Source: Phycisphaerae bacterium (GTDB lineage: Bacteria; Planctomycetota; Phycisphaerae; Phycisphaerales; SM1A02). Taken from it: DNA of 49,632 bases. The stretch covers positions 1-49,632 of the forward strand of contig PKCS01000069.1 of the NCBI GenBank assembly GCA_002862305.1. Direction: 5' to 3'. The notes under the pieces were generated by a model. That model had not been told where the DNA came from, made no database searches, and saw only the letters and a list, made by a program, of their open reading frames with translations. Of this stretch, positions 24,829 through 33,356 are shown in pieces. A program made the position numbers and the translations under genes. Numbering within the stretch: position 1 is the first letter of the stretch; each line of letters begins with the position of its first letter.

Positions 24829-25806
24829 TCAGAGCATCGAGCTCATCTGTCCGGCGTTACCGGTCCAGGCGCATCCCTTTACGAATCCAAGGGGGTTCTG
24901 GCCGAGGTTCGGCATCCCCTGGCTCAGCTGCATGCCCGTCAGCGGGCACACGCCACCGAGGACCTTCGCGAAGGGATTCGCGTAGGGCGCGTTGGCGCCG
25001 AAATGGACGCCGCCGCCGGGGAAGGCTGCCTTCCAACCCGCACCGTACCCTCCCAGGCTGGCCTGTGGCATGCCCTGGAAGACGGGGGTGCTGAGAGTGT
25101 TGAGGGTGTTGCCGTCCAGCGGGACCTGGACCTGGTTCTTGATGCCCTTGCAGAGCACGATCAGGCTGATGACCTGGCCGATCTTCGCGACATCAAGTTC
25201 CTGGCGAAGCGTGGCGATGTTCGCCTGCTTGCCGTTGATCCCGAGGATCAGGTCGTTGGGCTCGAGTCCCGCATAGAAGGCCGCGCTCCCCGGCAGAACC
25301 TCGCTGACCACGCAGACGTTGCGTGCGTCGACCGCGAGGTTGTGCGCGAGGTCCGGACTGACCGGCCGCACGGTGATCCCCAGGAAGGGCTTCGGGTTCA
25401 TGCCGATCCCGCCGGTGACCTGGTAGTTCGACACGGCCTCGGCAGGGATCTGGACCTTGTCCAGGAGCATCCCGTTCAGGTCCCTGATCTCGACCATTCC
25501 GTTCGGTGCGACCTTCACCGCATCGGACGGAAGTACCTGACCATTCAGGGAGACGACCGGGGTCGAACCCTTGGTACCCGCGATTTCGACGTCGAAGATG
25601 TTTTCACCGGCAACCCCGGGGGAGTTCCAGGTGCATTCGAGCCGGCGGGTGATCTTGAAATCGCCCGAGCCGTCGATGGTGGTCGTGGAGGCCACGCAGT
25701 TGACGGTGCAGATTCCGTTCTCGATGCAGTTGGAGAGATCCTTGAAGTCGGTGGTCTTGGTGTTCATTCCCTTGACGGGTTCAGTGTTGATGGTGGAAAT
25801 AGTCAT
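24829..25806 (-). CDS. PDZ-domain protein without signal peptide
   Basis: A 325-aa protein. A PDZ domain spans about 140-230 (carboxylate loop PFLGITVRP, then VLPGSAAFYAGLEPNDLILGINGK), as in HtrA-type proteases, but no protease domain is present. The N-terminal ~130 residues include a Cys-containing segment (C27, C33, C37, C58). The C-terminal ~90 are Gly/Ala/Pro-rich with two further Cys. The N-terminus is polar, with no signal peptide or membrane helix, so it is probably cytosolic. AAAGGAAA lies 5-6 nt before the ATG, and the gene has its own strong terminator, which suggests high expression. No family name beyond PDZ. It is divergent from the S10 gene. Confidence 0.8.
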   Translation of the reverse strand: MTISTINTEPVKGMNTKTTDFKDLSNCIENGICTVNCVASTTTIDGSGDFKITRRLECTWNSPGVAGENIFDVEIAGTKGSTPVVSLNGQVLPSDAVKVAPNGMVEIRDLNGMLLDKVQIPAEAVSNYQVTGGIGMNPKPFLGITVRPVSPDLAHNLAVDARNVCVVSEVLPGSAAFYAGLEPNDLILGINGKQANIATLRQELDVAKIGQVISLIVLCKGIKNQVQVPLDGNTLNTLSTPVFQGMPQASLGGYGAGWKAAFPGGGVHFGANAPYANPFAKVLGGVCPLTGMQLSQGMPNLGQNPLGFVKGCAWTGNAGQMSSML

Positions 25807-25974
25807 GGTGCTTTCCTTTCAGCCTCGGGTCTCCCGCACGGTGGTGCGGTCCGGGCCGTCCTTGGTACGGACGTCCAGGCAGGTTGTTTCCCATCCGGGG
25901 CAAGTGACGCAAAGAGGCAAAACCGGTGTCGCCAATCGCCCCCCCGTACCTCGTGGCCCGGCTAGCATGCGAGC

Positions 25975-27486
25975 ATGCATCACCTACTTGCAACGTCGCT
26001 CACCGCGCTCACCACCACCCTGCTGCCGGTCGGTCCCGACGACCCCGCGAAGCCCGTTCCCGAAGTGGTGCTCCGGGCCGAGCCGGTGACCACCGTCCAC
26101 TCCATCGAACTCGACGGGCAGGCCGTGGAGTACGAGGCGATCGCGGGCACCCTGCCCCTGTTCGACGAGAAGGACGGTTCGGTGGAGGCGGAGATCTTCC
26201 ACATCGCCTATCTCAGGCGGGACGTGGATCCCGGGACACGGCCCCTGATCTTCCTGTTCAACGGGGGACCCGGTTCCTCCAGCGTGTGGCTGCACATGGG
26301 GGCCTTCGGTCCCGTGCGGGTCCTCACCGGGGATGCCGGTTCCCTTCGGCCTCCGCCCTGGTCCACGGCGCCCAACGAGGGATGCCTGCTCGACGTCGCC
26401 GACATGGTGTTCATCGATCCCGTCTCGACGGGGTTCAGCCGGATGGCCGAAGGGGGGGCGCACGAGGACTTCCACGGACTCGAGCAGGACGCCGAATCCG
26501 TGGCCAGATTCATCCGGCTCTTCATCACCCGGCACGACCGATGGCAGAGCCCCAAGTACATCGGTGGTGAGTCCTACGGGACGATCCGGTCCGCGGCGCT
26601 CGTCGAGAAGCTGCAGGACGGGCAGGGCATCTACCTGAACGGGGTGCTGCTGGTCTCGAGCATCCTCGACTTCGGCACCGTACGGACCTCGGGCGGGAAC
26701 GACCTGCCCTACTGCCTGTTCCTGCCCACCTACGCCGCGACCGCCTGGGAGCACGGGCTGCTGGATCGGGGACGATTCCCCGACCTCCCCTCCGCGGTGG
26801 CCGCGGCCGAGTCCTACGCGATCGAACGCTACCTGCCCCGCCTGGCGATGGGCACCTCGCTCGATCCCACGCTCCGGCAGCAGACGGTCGAGGAACTCGC
26901 CGGGCTCACGGGGCTCGATCGGGACCTCATCGACCGGGCCGACCTCAGGGTCGGTCCTTCGCGGTTCCGGAAGGAGCTGCTCGCGGACCGGGGGGAGGTC
27001 GTGGGACGTTTCGACTCGCGGTTCCTCGGTCCGGTGATGGATCCCATGACGACCCGGCCCGAGTACGACCCCAGCTACACCGCCATCGTCGGGCCCTACA
27101 CCTCGACCCTCAACCACTACGTCCGCACCGTGCTGGGGTATCGCAGCGACCTGCCCTACGAGATCCTCACCGGCAAGGTCTGGCCCTGGGACTACTCGGG
27201 GTTCGAGAACCGATACGTCGCGGTGGCCGATCGACTGAAGCGCTCCATGGTCAAGAATCCGAGCCTCGGGGTGTTCATCGCAAGCGGGTACTTCGACCTG
27301 GCGACACCCCACTTCGCCACCGACTACGTGGTCGATCACATGGAACTCTCGCGTGACTTCCTCGATCACCTCGAGGTCGAGTACTACCCTGCCGGCCACA
27401 TGATGTACCTCAACGACGCACTTCGCGTGAAGCTCTCCATGGACGTGCGATCATGGATCGAGAAGACTAGGAACACCGTCCCCTGA
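25975..27486 (+). CDS. Peptidase S10 (serine carboxypeptidase-like) protein
   Basis: This 503-aa alpha/beta hydrolase is of the S10 family, which removes C-terminal residues from peptides, normally at acidic pH. The catalytic triad is visible: S200 in GGESYGT, D441 in GYFDLATP and H475 in PAGHMMY. The oxyanion loop FNGGPGSSS is at 95-103. A short N-terminal hydrophobic stretch (LLATSLTALTTTLLPVG) may be a signal peptide. There is no Shine-Dalgarno; TAGCAT ends 6 nt before the ATG, so the message may be leaderless. All family residues are present. Confidence 0.92.
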   Translation: MHHLLATSLTALTTTLLPVGPDDPAKPVPEVVLRAEPVTTVHSIELDGQAVEYEAIAGTLPLFDEKDGSVEAEIFHIAYLRRDVDPGTRPLIFLFNGGPGSSSVWLHMGAFGPVRVLTGDAGSLRPPPWSTAPNEGCLLDVADMVFIDPVSTGFSRMAEGGAHEDFHGLEQDAESVARFIRLFITRHDRWQSPKYIGGESYGTIRSAALVEKLQDGQGIYLNGVLLVSSILDFGTVRTSGGNDLPYCLFLPTYAATAWEHGLLDRGRFPDLPSAVAAAESYAIERYLPRLAMGTSLDPTLRQQTVEELAGLTGLDRDLIDRADLRVGPSRFRKELLADRGEVVGRFDSRFLGPVMDPMTTRPEYDPSYTAIVGPYTSTLNHYVRTVLGYRSDLPYEILTGKVWPWDYSGFENRYVAVADRLKRSMVKNPSLGVFIASGYFDLATPHFATDYVVDHMELSRDFLDHLEVEYYPAGHMMYLNDALRVKLSMDVRSWIEKTRNTVP

Positions 27487-27894
27487 GACCGGGCCGAACT
27501 TCCACGCCTTCCGGTCCGGCCTGCACGCTCCGGCCCGGCCCGGTTCATCCCGGCTCGAGAGCGGTCGGTCCGGGCGATGCACCTGCAGGTGACTGGTTTG
27601 AGGCTGAATTGGTGTCCTGGGATCCCTGAAGGATGCAGACCCCCGCCTTGAGCTCAGGAAGGGCGCTCCGTCCCCCGTTGACGACCCTCACGGCCTTCTT
27701 TCCCGAGCCGCGGAACCCTCCTCAAATCCTCTGAATCCACGGGTTCAGGCGACTTTTGACTTCTCCCGTATCCACCCCGGGGTATTCTTAGGGAACTCAA
27801 ATCCCCCACGATCCGTAGACGATACCGATCGGACTTCGAACGCCTCCCGTGGCCCCCCCCGGGTGACCTCACCATCCCCAGCTGGAATCAAAGC
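27487..27894. other. 408-bp intergenic region upstream of the GSDH gene
   Basis: No gene supported. It holds a weak hairpin CTGAATC/GGTTCAG (27731-27748), a TTGACT at 27756-27761 and a TATTCT at 27783-27788. The last two are 21 bp apart, too far for a normal promoter, although TATTCT alone could be a -10 with a leader of about 100 nt. Confidence 0.4.
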
Positions 27895-29283
27895 ATGAAC
27901 TACAAGAACCTTCTTCTGGCGACCACCCTCTCCGCGCTGGTCACCGGTTCCCTCGGCGCCCAGAACGTACAGATCGACACCACCCGCGTGGCCAGCGGGC
28001 TGAACTACCCGGTGGTGGTCCAGCACGCGCCCGGGGACGCCGATCGACTGTTCATCAGCGAGAAGCGGGGGAGGATCAAGATCCTCGACCTCACCACGAA
28101 CCAGGTGCTTCCCACTCCCTTCCTCGACATCGACAACCTCATCGCCGGGGCGACGTCCCTCAGCGACGAACGAGGCCTCCTCGGCATCGCGTTCCACCCC
28201 GACTTCGCGTCCAATGGCTACTACTTCGTCTACTACACGAACAGCAGCAGCGACACCAGGGTCGTGCGATACACCGTCTCGAGCAGCAACCCCAACCTGA
28301 CCAACTACTCGTCGGCCAAGACGATCCTCTCGATCAACCAGCCCTACTCGAACCACAACGGTGGCGCCATCGAGTTCGACTGCGACGGCTACCTCCTCAT
28401 CGCCACCGGCGATGGTGGTCTCTACAACGACCCCGGCAATCGTTCACAGGACGTCACCAACCAGCTGCTGGGCAAGATCCTGCGCCTGGACATCGACGTG
28501 CCCGACTCCGTCCCCTACGGGATTCCCCAGGACAACCCCTTCGTCGGCGGGACCGGTGACGACGAGATCCTCCACTACGGGCTTCGCAATCCCTGGAAGA
28601 TCGACGTCGACCCCGTGACCTGCGAGATCTACATAGGCGACGTCGGCCAGAACGCCCGCGAGGAGATCAACGTCGCCGCCCCCCTCGAGCGCGGCCTGAA
28701 CTACGGCTGGCGCTGCATGGAGGGCAATGGAAACACCGGGCTCTCGGGTTGCACGGCCTTCAGTCCCACGCTCGTTGATCCCGTCTTCGAATACAACCAG
28801 TCCGGTTCCACCGGCTACAGCGTGACCGGCGGCGTGGTCTACCGCGGATGCGCCATCCCGGAGCTCGACGGCACCTACTTCTTCGCGGACTACGCGACGG
28901 GGAACATCTGGAGCTTCGTCTACAACGGCGCGGGCGGCTACACCGGCTACCAGAACCGAAACGAGCTCGAGACCTCCCTCGAGGGATACGGCGTCGACAA
29001 CATCGCCTCCTTCGGCAAGGATGCGAACGGCGAGGTCTACATCGTCGACCAGAACGGTGGGGAGATCTTCAAGATCGTCAAGGCAAGCGGCGATGCGCCC
29101 TGCTTCGCCTACCCGATCGGCGACATCAACCAGGACTGCCTGGTCAACGGCCAGGACCTCGCCCAGGTCCTTGCCAACTGGAACTCCACCAGCCATCCCA
29201 ACATCGACCTCAACAACGATGGAATCGTCAACGGATCGGATCTCTCCTTCATCCTGTCCTACTGGAACAGGACCTGCGATTGA
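27895..29283 (+). CDS. Secreted PQQ-type glucose/sorbosone dehydrogenase-like protein with dockerin-like tail
   Basis: This 462-aa protein starts with a signal peptide (NLLLATTLSALVTGSLGA). A six-bladed beta-propeller of the GSDH family follows, with DERGLLGIAFHPDF, NHNGGAIEFDCDGYLLIATGDGG, GLRNPWKIDVDP and IGDVGQNAREEIN, the typical soluble aldose dehydrogenase blocks. Members oxidise aldose sugars with pyrroloquinoline quinone, but many homologues have no proven activity. The tail (about 412-462) is a pair of dockerin-like calcium loops (GDINQDCLVNGQDL, DLNNDGIVNGSDL), as in the GH16 protein of this window. The ribosome site is weak (GGAATC). A strong hairpin follows the stop. Confidence 0.87.
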   Translation: MNYKNLLLATTLSALVTGSLGAQNVQIDTTRVASGLNYPVVVQHAPGDADRLFISEKRGRIKILDLTTNQVLPTPFLDIDNLIAGATSLSDERGLLGIAFHPDFASNGYYFVYYTNSSSDTRVVRYTVSSSNPNLTNYSSAKTILSINQPYSNHNGGAIEFDCDGYLLIATGDGGLYNDPGNRSQDVTNQLLGKILRLDIDVPDSVPYGIPQDNPFVGGTGDDEILHYGLRNPWKIDVDPVTCEIYIGDVGQNAREEINVAAPLERGLNYGWRCMEGNGNTGLSGCTAFSPTLVDPVFEYNQSGSTGYSVTGGVVYRGCAIPELDGTYFFADYATGNIWSFVYNGAGGYTGYQNRNELETSLEGYGVDNIASFGKDANGEVYIVDQNGGEIFKIVKASGDAPCFAYPIGDINQDCLVNGQDLAQVLANWNSTSHPNIDLNNDGIVNGSDLSFILSYWNRTCD

Positions 29284-29312
29284 TCCAGGTCTCGATTTCA
29301 CCCGAACGCTCC

Positions 29313-29342
29313 ACGACGGCCCGGCCCCTGCCGGGCCGTCGT
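29313..29342 (+). terminator. Hairpin terminator after the GSDH gene
   Basis: A perfect 13-bp stem, ACGACGGCCCGGC/GCCGGGCCGTCGT, with loop CCCT, 30 bp after the stop. The following sequence TTGCCTTCC is only partly T-rich, so termination may be incomplete. Confidence 0.6.
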
Positions 29343-29378
29343 TGCCTTCCGTGACCGGGTATGCTCTGCTCACAGCCG

Positions 29379-31313
29379 ATGAGCACCCAGAGCGCACCCC
29401 AATCTTCTGACAAGCCCGCCGAACGAACCTCTGCCGGCTGGTCCCAGCGGTCCGGACCCAGCGGGACCGCCGCCCTGGTCCTGGCCGCCCTCGGAGTCGC
29501 GTTCGGGGACATCGGGACCAGTCCGCTGTACGCGATCAAGGCGTGTTTCAGCAAGACCTACGGCCTCCAGCCCGAACCCGCCGAGGTGCTCGGGTTGCTT
29601 TCCCTGGTGTTCTGGTCGCTCTTCCTCGTGGTCAGCTGCAAGTACGTCCTCCTCATGCTCCTCATAGACAGCCGTGGGGAAGGGGGGATCTGCGCGATGC
29701 TGGACCGCATCCGCAACGAGCGATTGCCGAAGCACTGGCGATTCTTCGCCTTCTCGGCGACGGTCCTCGGAGCGGCACTCCTCTTCGGTGACGGCGTCAT
29801 CACCCCGGCCATCTCGGTCCTCTCTGCGTTGGAGGGCCTTGCCTTCCATTCCGCCCAGCTCGAGCGGTACATCATGCCGGTCTCGGTGGTGGTCCTGGCG
29901 ATCCTGTTCCTCGTGCAGCGGTTCGGAACCGGTCGGGTCGGGGTGGTGTTCGCCCCCATCATGGTGGTCTGGTTCCTGTCCATCGCGATCCTCGGGGCCA
30001 TCGCCATCTCCGAGAAGCCCGAGGTCCTCGCGGCCCTGAATCCCGCCTACGCGATCTCCTTCATCAGGGCCCACTCCGGGGAGGCGTTCGTGGTGCTCGG
30101 TGCGGTGGTGCTCGTGGTCACCGGCTGCGAAGCGCTCTACGCGGACCTGGGCCACTTCGGTCGCAAGGCGATCCGCATCGGTTGGTTCACCCTGGTGCTG
30201 CCCAGCCTGCTGCTGTGCTACTTCGGCCAGGGAGCCGCCATCCTCGTGGATCCTTCCGCGAGGGACAGCCCGTTCTTCTCGATCGTTCCCACCCAGCTGC
30301 TCTGGCCGATGATCATCCTCTCGACGATGGCGGCGGTCATCGCCTCCCAGGCGATCATCTCCGGCCTCTTCTCGCTGACTCGACAGGCGTCGAACCTCGG
30401 CCTGCTTCCCCCCCTCAAGGTCATCCATACCTCCACGAGCCAGAAGGGCCAGATCTTCGTCCCGGTGGTGAATGTGTTCCTCATGACCTGCTGCATCATC
30501 CTCGTGGTGGTGTTCCACAAGTCCGACGCCCTTGCTTCAGCCTACGGGATCGCGGTCACCGGACTTATGGTGCTTTCCACACTGATGTTCATGGTCGTGA
30601 CCAGGTCGGTCCTCCGCTGGCCCTTCCTCGTGGTCCTGGGTCTCGGATCCTGCTTCCTGCTGATCGACCTCATCTTCTTCTCCGCGAACGTCCTCAAGAT
30701 CAAGGACGGGGGCTGGGTCCCCCTGGTGATCGCCACCGTCTTCACCGCGATCATGTCCACCTGGTTGCGGGGATCGATACTCATCAACCGGCAGCATCGG
30801 ATCAAGTCGATCAGCTTCACCTCCTTCAAGGGGCTCTGGGGGGATCGCGAGCTCAAGCGCGTTCCCGGGGTGGGTGTCTTCCTGACCACCTCCCGGATCG
30901 GGGTGCCGCCCTCGCTGACCACCATCTACCGCAACTTCAAGGTCCTGCCCGAGAAGGTGGTGCTCCTCAGCATCCAGATCGAGGAGGTCCCCTACATCGG
31001 GATCCACCGGAACATCCGGGTCTACCAGATGCCAGGGGACTTCTACCACGTCACCGTGCGCCGGGGCTACCTCGACGAGGTGAACGTGCCCGAGATCATG
31101 GAACGTGCGCTCACGCAGGGTCTGGACATCGATCCCGACCTGATCACCTACTACGTCCGCCAGCTGATCATCGATACCTCGGCGAACCGACGCATGATCC
31201 GCTGGAGGCGCAGGCTCTTCCAGTTCCTGCTGCGCAACCAGTGGCCCGCGGTGTGGGCGTTCCACCTTCCGCCCCATCGCACCATGGCCGTGGGGATCGT
31301 GGTCCGACTGTAG
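29379..31313 (+). CDS. kup: KUP-family potassium uptake protein
   Basis: This 644-aa inner-membrane protein takes up K+ with protons. It has about 12 hydrophobic helices followed by a ~170-residue cytoplasmic domain. The family signature ALGVAFGDIGTSPLYA opens helix 1. SRGEGGICAML, LFGDGVITPAISVLSA, YADLGHFG and ASQAIISGLFSL are all Kup landmarks. The length matches Kup/TrkD (~620-650). The ATG at 29379 (MSTQS) is preferred over an in-frame ATG at 29361, which falls within a TATGCT -10-like element (29360-29365). Neither has a good ribosome site. The gene is preceded by the GSDH terminator. Confidence 0.93.
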   Translation: MSTQSAPQSSDKPAERTSAGWSQRSGPSGTAALVLAALGVAFGDIGTSPLYAIKACFSKTYGLQPEPAEVLGLLSLVFWSLFLVVSCKYVLLMLLIDSRGEGGICAMLDRIRNERLPKHWRFFAFSATVLGAALLFGDGVITPAISVLSALEGLAFHSAQLERYIMPVSVVVLAILFLVQRFGTGRVGVVFAPIMVVWFLSIAILGAIAISEKPEVLAALNPAYAISFIRAHSGEAFVVLGAVVLVVTGCEALYADLGHFGRKAIRIGWFTLVLPSLLLCYFGQGAAILVDPSARDSPFFSIVPTQLLWPMIILSTMAAVIASQAIISGLFSLTRQASNLGLLPPLKVIHTSTSQKGQIFVPVVNVFLMTCCIILVVVFHKSDALASAYGIAVTGLMVLSTLMFMVVTRSVLRWPFLVVLGLGSCFLLIDLIFFSANVLKIKDGGWVPLVIATVFTAIMSTWLRGSILINRQHRIKSISFTSFKGLWGDRELKRVPGVGVFLTTSRIGVPPSLTTIYRNFKVLPEKVVLLSIQIEEVPYIGIHRNIRVYQMPGDFYHVTVRRGYLDEVNVPEIMERALTQGLDIDPDLITYYVRQLIIDTSANRRMIRWRRRLFQFLLRNQWPAVWAFHLPPHRTMAVGIVVRL

Positions 31314-31341
31314 TCGGCCGGGTGCGCGCCGGGAGGCTACC

Positions 31342-32454
31342 ATGCGACCCATGAACATCCATACCTCAATCCCCTGTACCCTCGTCCTGCTCTCGCTGGT
31401 GACGGCCCACGCCGGAACCAACGACGCGACGCCGGCCCCAGAGGCTGGACAGCAGGGGGTGCCCTCCTCGACGGCGCGCTCCAATGGCTCGGTACTGGCG
31501 GATCCCGGCAGGTACGACCTCGGCGACATCGAACCCGGTTCCGAACACTCGAGGGAGTTCCTGCTCCGGAACCTCACCCAGGCACCGGTACGCGTCAAGG
31601 CGGCGATCCCCACCTGCCGCTGCACCACGACCACCGACATCTCGGGGAACGTCATCCCCGCGGGGGGGACGCTCCCCTTCACCGCGATCCTGACCGCTCC
31701 GACCACCCCCGGGGTGAAGAATGCCAAGGTCCAGATCACCTTCGATGGCAACGCGCGCCCCCTGGTGCTCGAGATCGAGGGCGACGTGACGATGCCGATC
31801 AAGGCCACGCCTCCCTACGTGGGCGGCCCGAAGGGCGACCAGATGTCCGGCCTGGTCACGATCCGGTCCATCGACCGCCGACCATTCAGGGTCCTCGCCA
31901 GCGGAGGCGCACCTCCCGTGTTTCCGCAGGGGGACGCCTCCGAACAGCCCCGGGACTCGTACACGCTCCGCTGGGACATCGCACGCATCCGTGACCTGCC
32001 CCGGCACATCTGGTGGGTGGTGTTCACGGACCATCCCGACTGTCCGGTGCTTCCCCTCCGGATCCGCAACGCCGCCACCGGCTCCCGCGCGGACATGGAG
32101 CGATACGAACGCCACTGGCGATTCGACGAGTCGCTGGTGAACGCCCAGCGGATCGCGCCGGGGGAGTCCGTCACCCTGGAACTGGTCATCAAGCACTACA
32201 ACCCACGGGCCCGGGGTGCGGTCCAGAAGCCCAGCTGGGGAGTGGTCAAGTCACTGCGCTCACGGTCCACCGATCTCGACCTCCGGCTGGTCGGTTCCTC
32301 GCCCAGCTCCGCGGAGGAGGTTCGCGTCACGTTCACGGCCACGCCCGCGCCCGGCCGCACGGGTCCGCTGGAAGCCCTCCTGGAGCTCGAGACCGAGACC
32401 GGGAGTGCGACCTGCCAGTTCCTCGCACTGGTGGGCGAACCCGCGTCCGAGTGA
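31342..32454 (+). CDS. DUF1573 domain protein, exported
   Basis: A 370-aa protein, the second DUF1573 gene in the window. It has a signal peptide (IPCTLVLLSLVTAHAG) rather than a lipobox. The domain signature YDLGDIEPGS...LLRNLTQAPVRV...PTCRCTTTTD has the paired cysteines at C92 and C94. A long C-terminal part (170-370) is beta-rich and of unknown fold. GGGAGG lies 5 nt before the ATG at 31342; a second in-frame ATG at 31351 lies 7 nt after a TACCAT hexamer and could be a leaderless start. tsaB follows 15 bp downstream. Confidence 0.83.
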   Translation: MRPMNIHTSIPCTLVLLSLVTAHAGTNDATPAPEAGQQGVPSSTARSNGSVLADPGRYDLGDIEPGSEHSREFLLRNLTQAPVRVKAAIPTCRCTTTTDISGNVIPAGGTLPFTAILTAPTTPGVKNAKVQITFDGNARPLVLEIEGDVTMPIKATPPYVGGPKGDQMSGLVTIRSIDRRPFRVLASGGAPPVFPQGDASEQPRDSYTLRWDIARIRDLPRHIWWVVFTDHPDCPVLPLRIRNAATGSRADMERYERHWRFDESLVNAQRIAPGESVTLELVIKHYNPRARGAVQKPSWGVVKSLRSRSTDLDLRLVGSSPSSAEEVRVTFTATPAPGRTGPLEALLELETETGSATCQFLALVGEPASE

Positions 32455-32469
32455 ACCGAGACTCCGACC

Positions 32470-33195
32470 ATGCCCGAACCGCCCTCCGAACCGCCCCTCG
32501 TCCACCTCGCGATCGAAACCTCCCAGCGGGAGGGAGGTATCGCGCTGCAACTCGACGACGGGCGGGTTCTCGAGCGGACCTTCCCCTGCGGTGGTCGCGA
32601 AACGGACCTGCTGGTCCCCTCGATCGACGCCCTCGTGGAGGAGGGTGGGATCGCGCCGTCCCGACTCGAGCTGGTCTCCGTCTCGATCGGGCCGGGAAGC
32701 TTCACCGGCCTGCGCATCGCGGTCAGCACGGCGAAGGCCCTCGCCCGGGGAACGGGGTGCGCCCTCGTCCCGGTACCGAGCGCCTGGGTCGTGGCCGAGC
32801 GGTGGTTCCACGATTCAGGTGACCGAGGATCGGTACTCGTGGCCAGCGCCGCCAAGGGAACGGCTTGCTGGCTCACCCGACTTGATCGTTCGGACGACGG
32901 CCTGGTCCAGGCCCGGCCAGCCGGCCTCTTCACCGTGCAGCCCCCCACGGAAGAGGTCATGACGCTCTGTGACGGGGCATGGATCCTCGCCGACGACCAC
33001 GCGCCGGAAGGCTTCCTCGAGGCCTGCTCGGGGCATTCGCGCGGGCATGACCAGCCAGGGCCATCAGCCCGGGCCTGCCTGGCCGCGGGGCAGCAGGTTC
33101 TTGCCCGGACCGGTCCGGTCCCGGCCGCACGGCTCGAGCCCCTCTACCCCCGCGAGCCCGAGGCGGTCACGCTCTGGCGGAAGCGCCATTCCTGA
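32470..33195 (+). CDS. tsaB: tRNA threonylcarbamoyladenosine biosynthesis protein TsaB
   Basis: A 241-aa protein of the ASKHA fold. With TsaD and TsaE it transfers threonylcarbamoyl to A37 of ANN-decoding tRNAs. The N-terminal LAIETSQREGGIAL, the motif SIGPGSFTGLRIAVSTAKALA, and the C-terminal LEPLYPREPEAV are the family landmarks. Length is normal. It lies 15 bp after the DUF1573 gene, probably one transcript. No tsaD or tsaE in the window. Confidence 0.92.
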   Translation: MPEPPSEPPLVHLAIETSQREGGIALQLDDGRVLERTFPCGGRETDLLVPSIDALVEEGGIAPSRLELVSVSIGPGSFTGLRIAVSTAKALARGTGCALVPVPSAWVVAERWFHDSGDRGSVLVASAAKGTACWLTRLDRSDDGLVQARPAGLFTVQPPTEEVMTLCDGAWILADDHAPEGFLEACSGHSRGHDQPGPSARACLAAGQQVLARTGPVPAARLEPLYPREPEAVTLWRKRHS

Positions 33196-33304
33196 GCGTT
33201 TTCCCGGGAAGCTCCCAGAAGGCGCCAAACCCGACCCCCGGTCCTGACGATAGGCAGGATCAACGAGGTGGTGGGTCGGGATGCCCGTCGCTCCGATAAC
33301 CGGA

Positions 33305-33330
33305 AATGCCCGTGGCATTGATCATGCCAT
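33305..33330 (+). promoter_or_regulatory. Overlapping inverted repeats with a sigma-54-like GG-N10-GC
   Basis: ATGCC, GGCAT and ATGCC alternate, so two palindromes overlap (ATGCC-CGT-GGCAT and GGCAT-TGATC-ATGCC). TGGCATTGATCATGC also fits the sigma-54 spacing (GG at 33314-33315, GC at 33326-33327), about 30 nt before the kinase-like gene start. Either an operator or a sigma-54 promoter. Confidence 0.3.
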
Positions 33331-33356
33331 CGGGACGCTCGGGAGTACCAGGACGA

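Noticed and set aside
27756-27788. TTGACT and TATTCT as a promoter for the GSDH gene
   Set aside because: The spacer is 21 bp, too long for a normal sigma-70 promoter.
27654-27875. 73-aa minus-strand open frame in the gap before the GSDH gene
   Set aside because: Arg/Gly-rich composition, no ribosome site and no motif.
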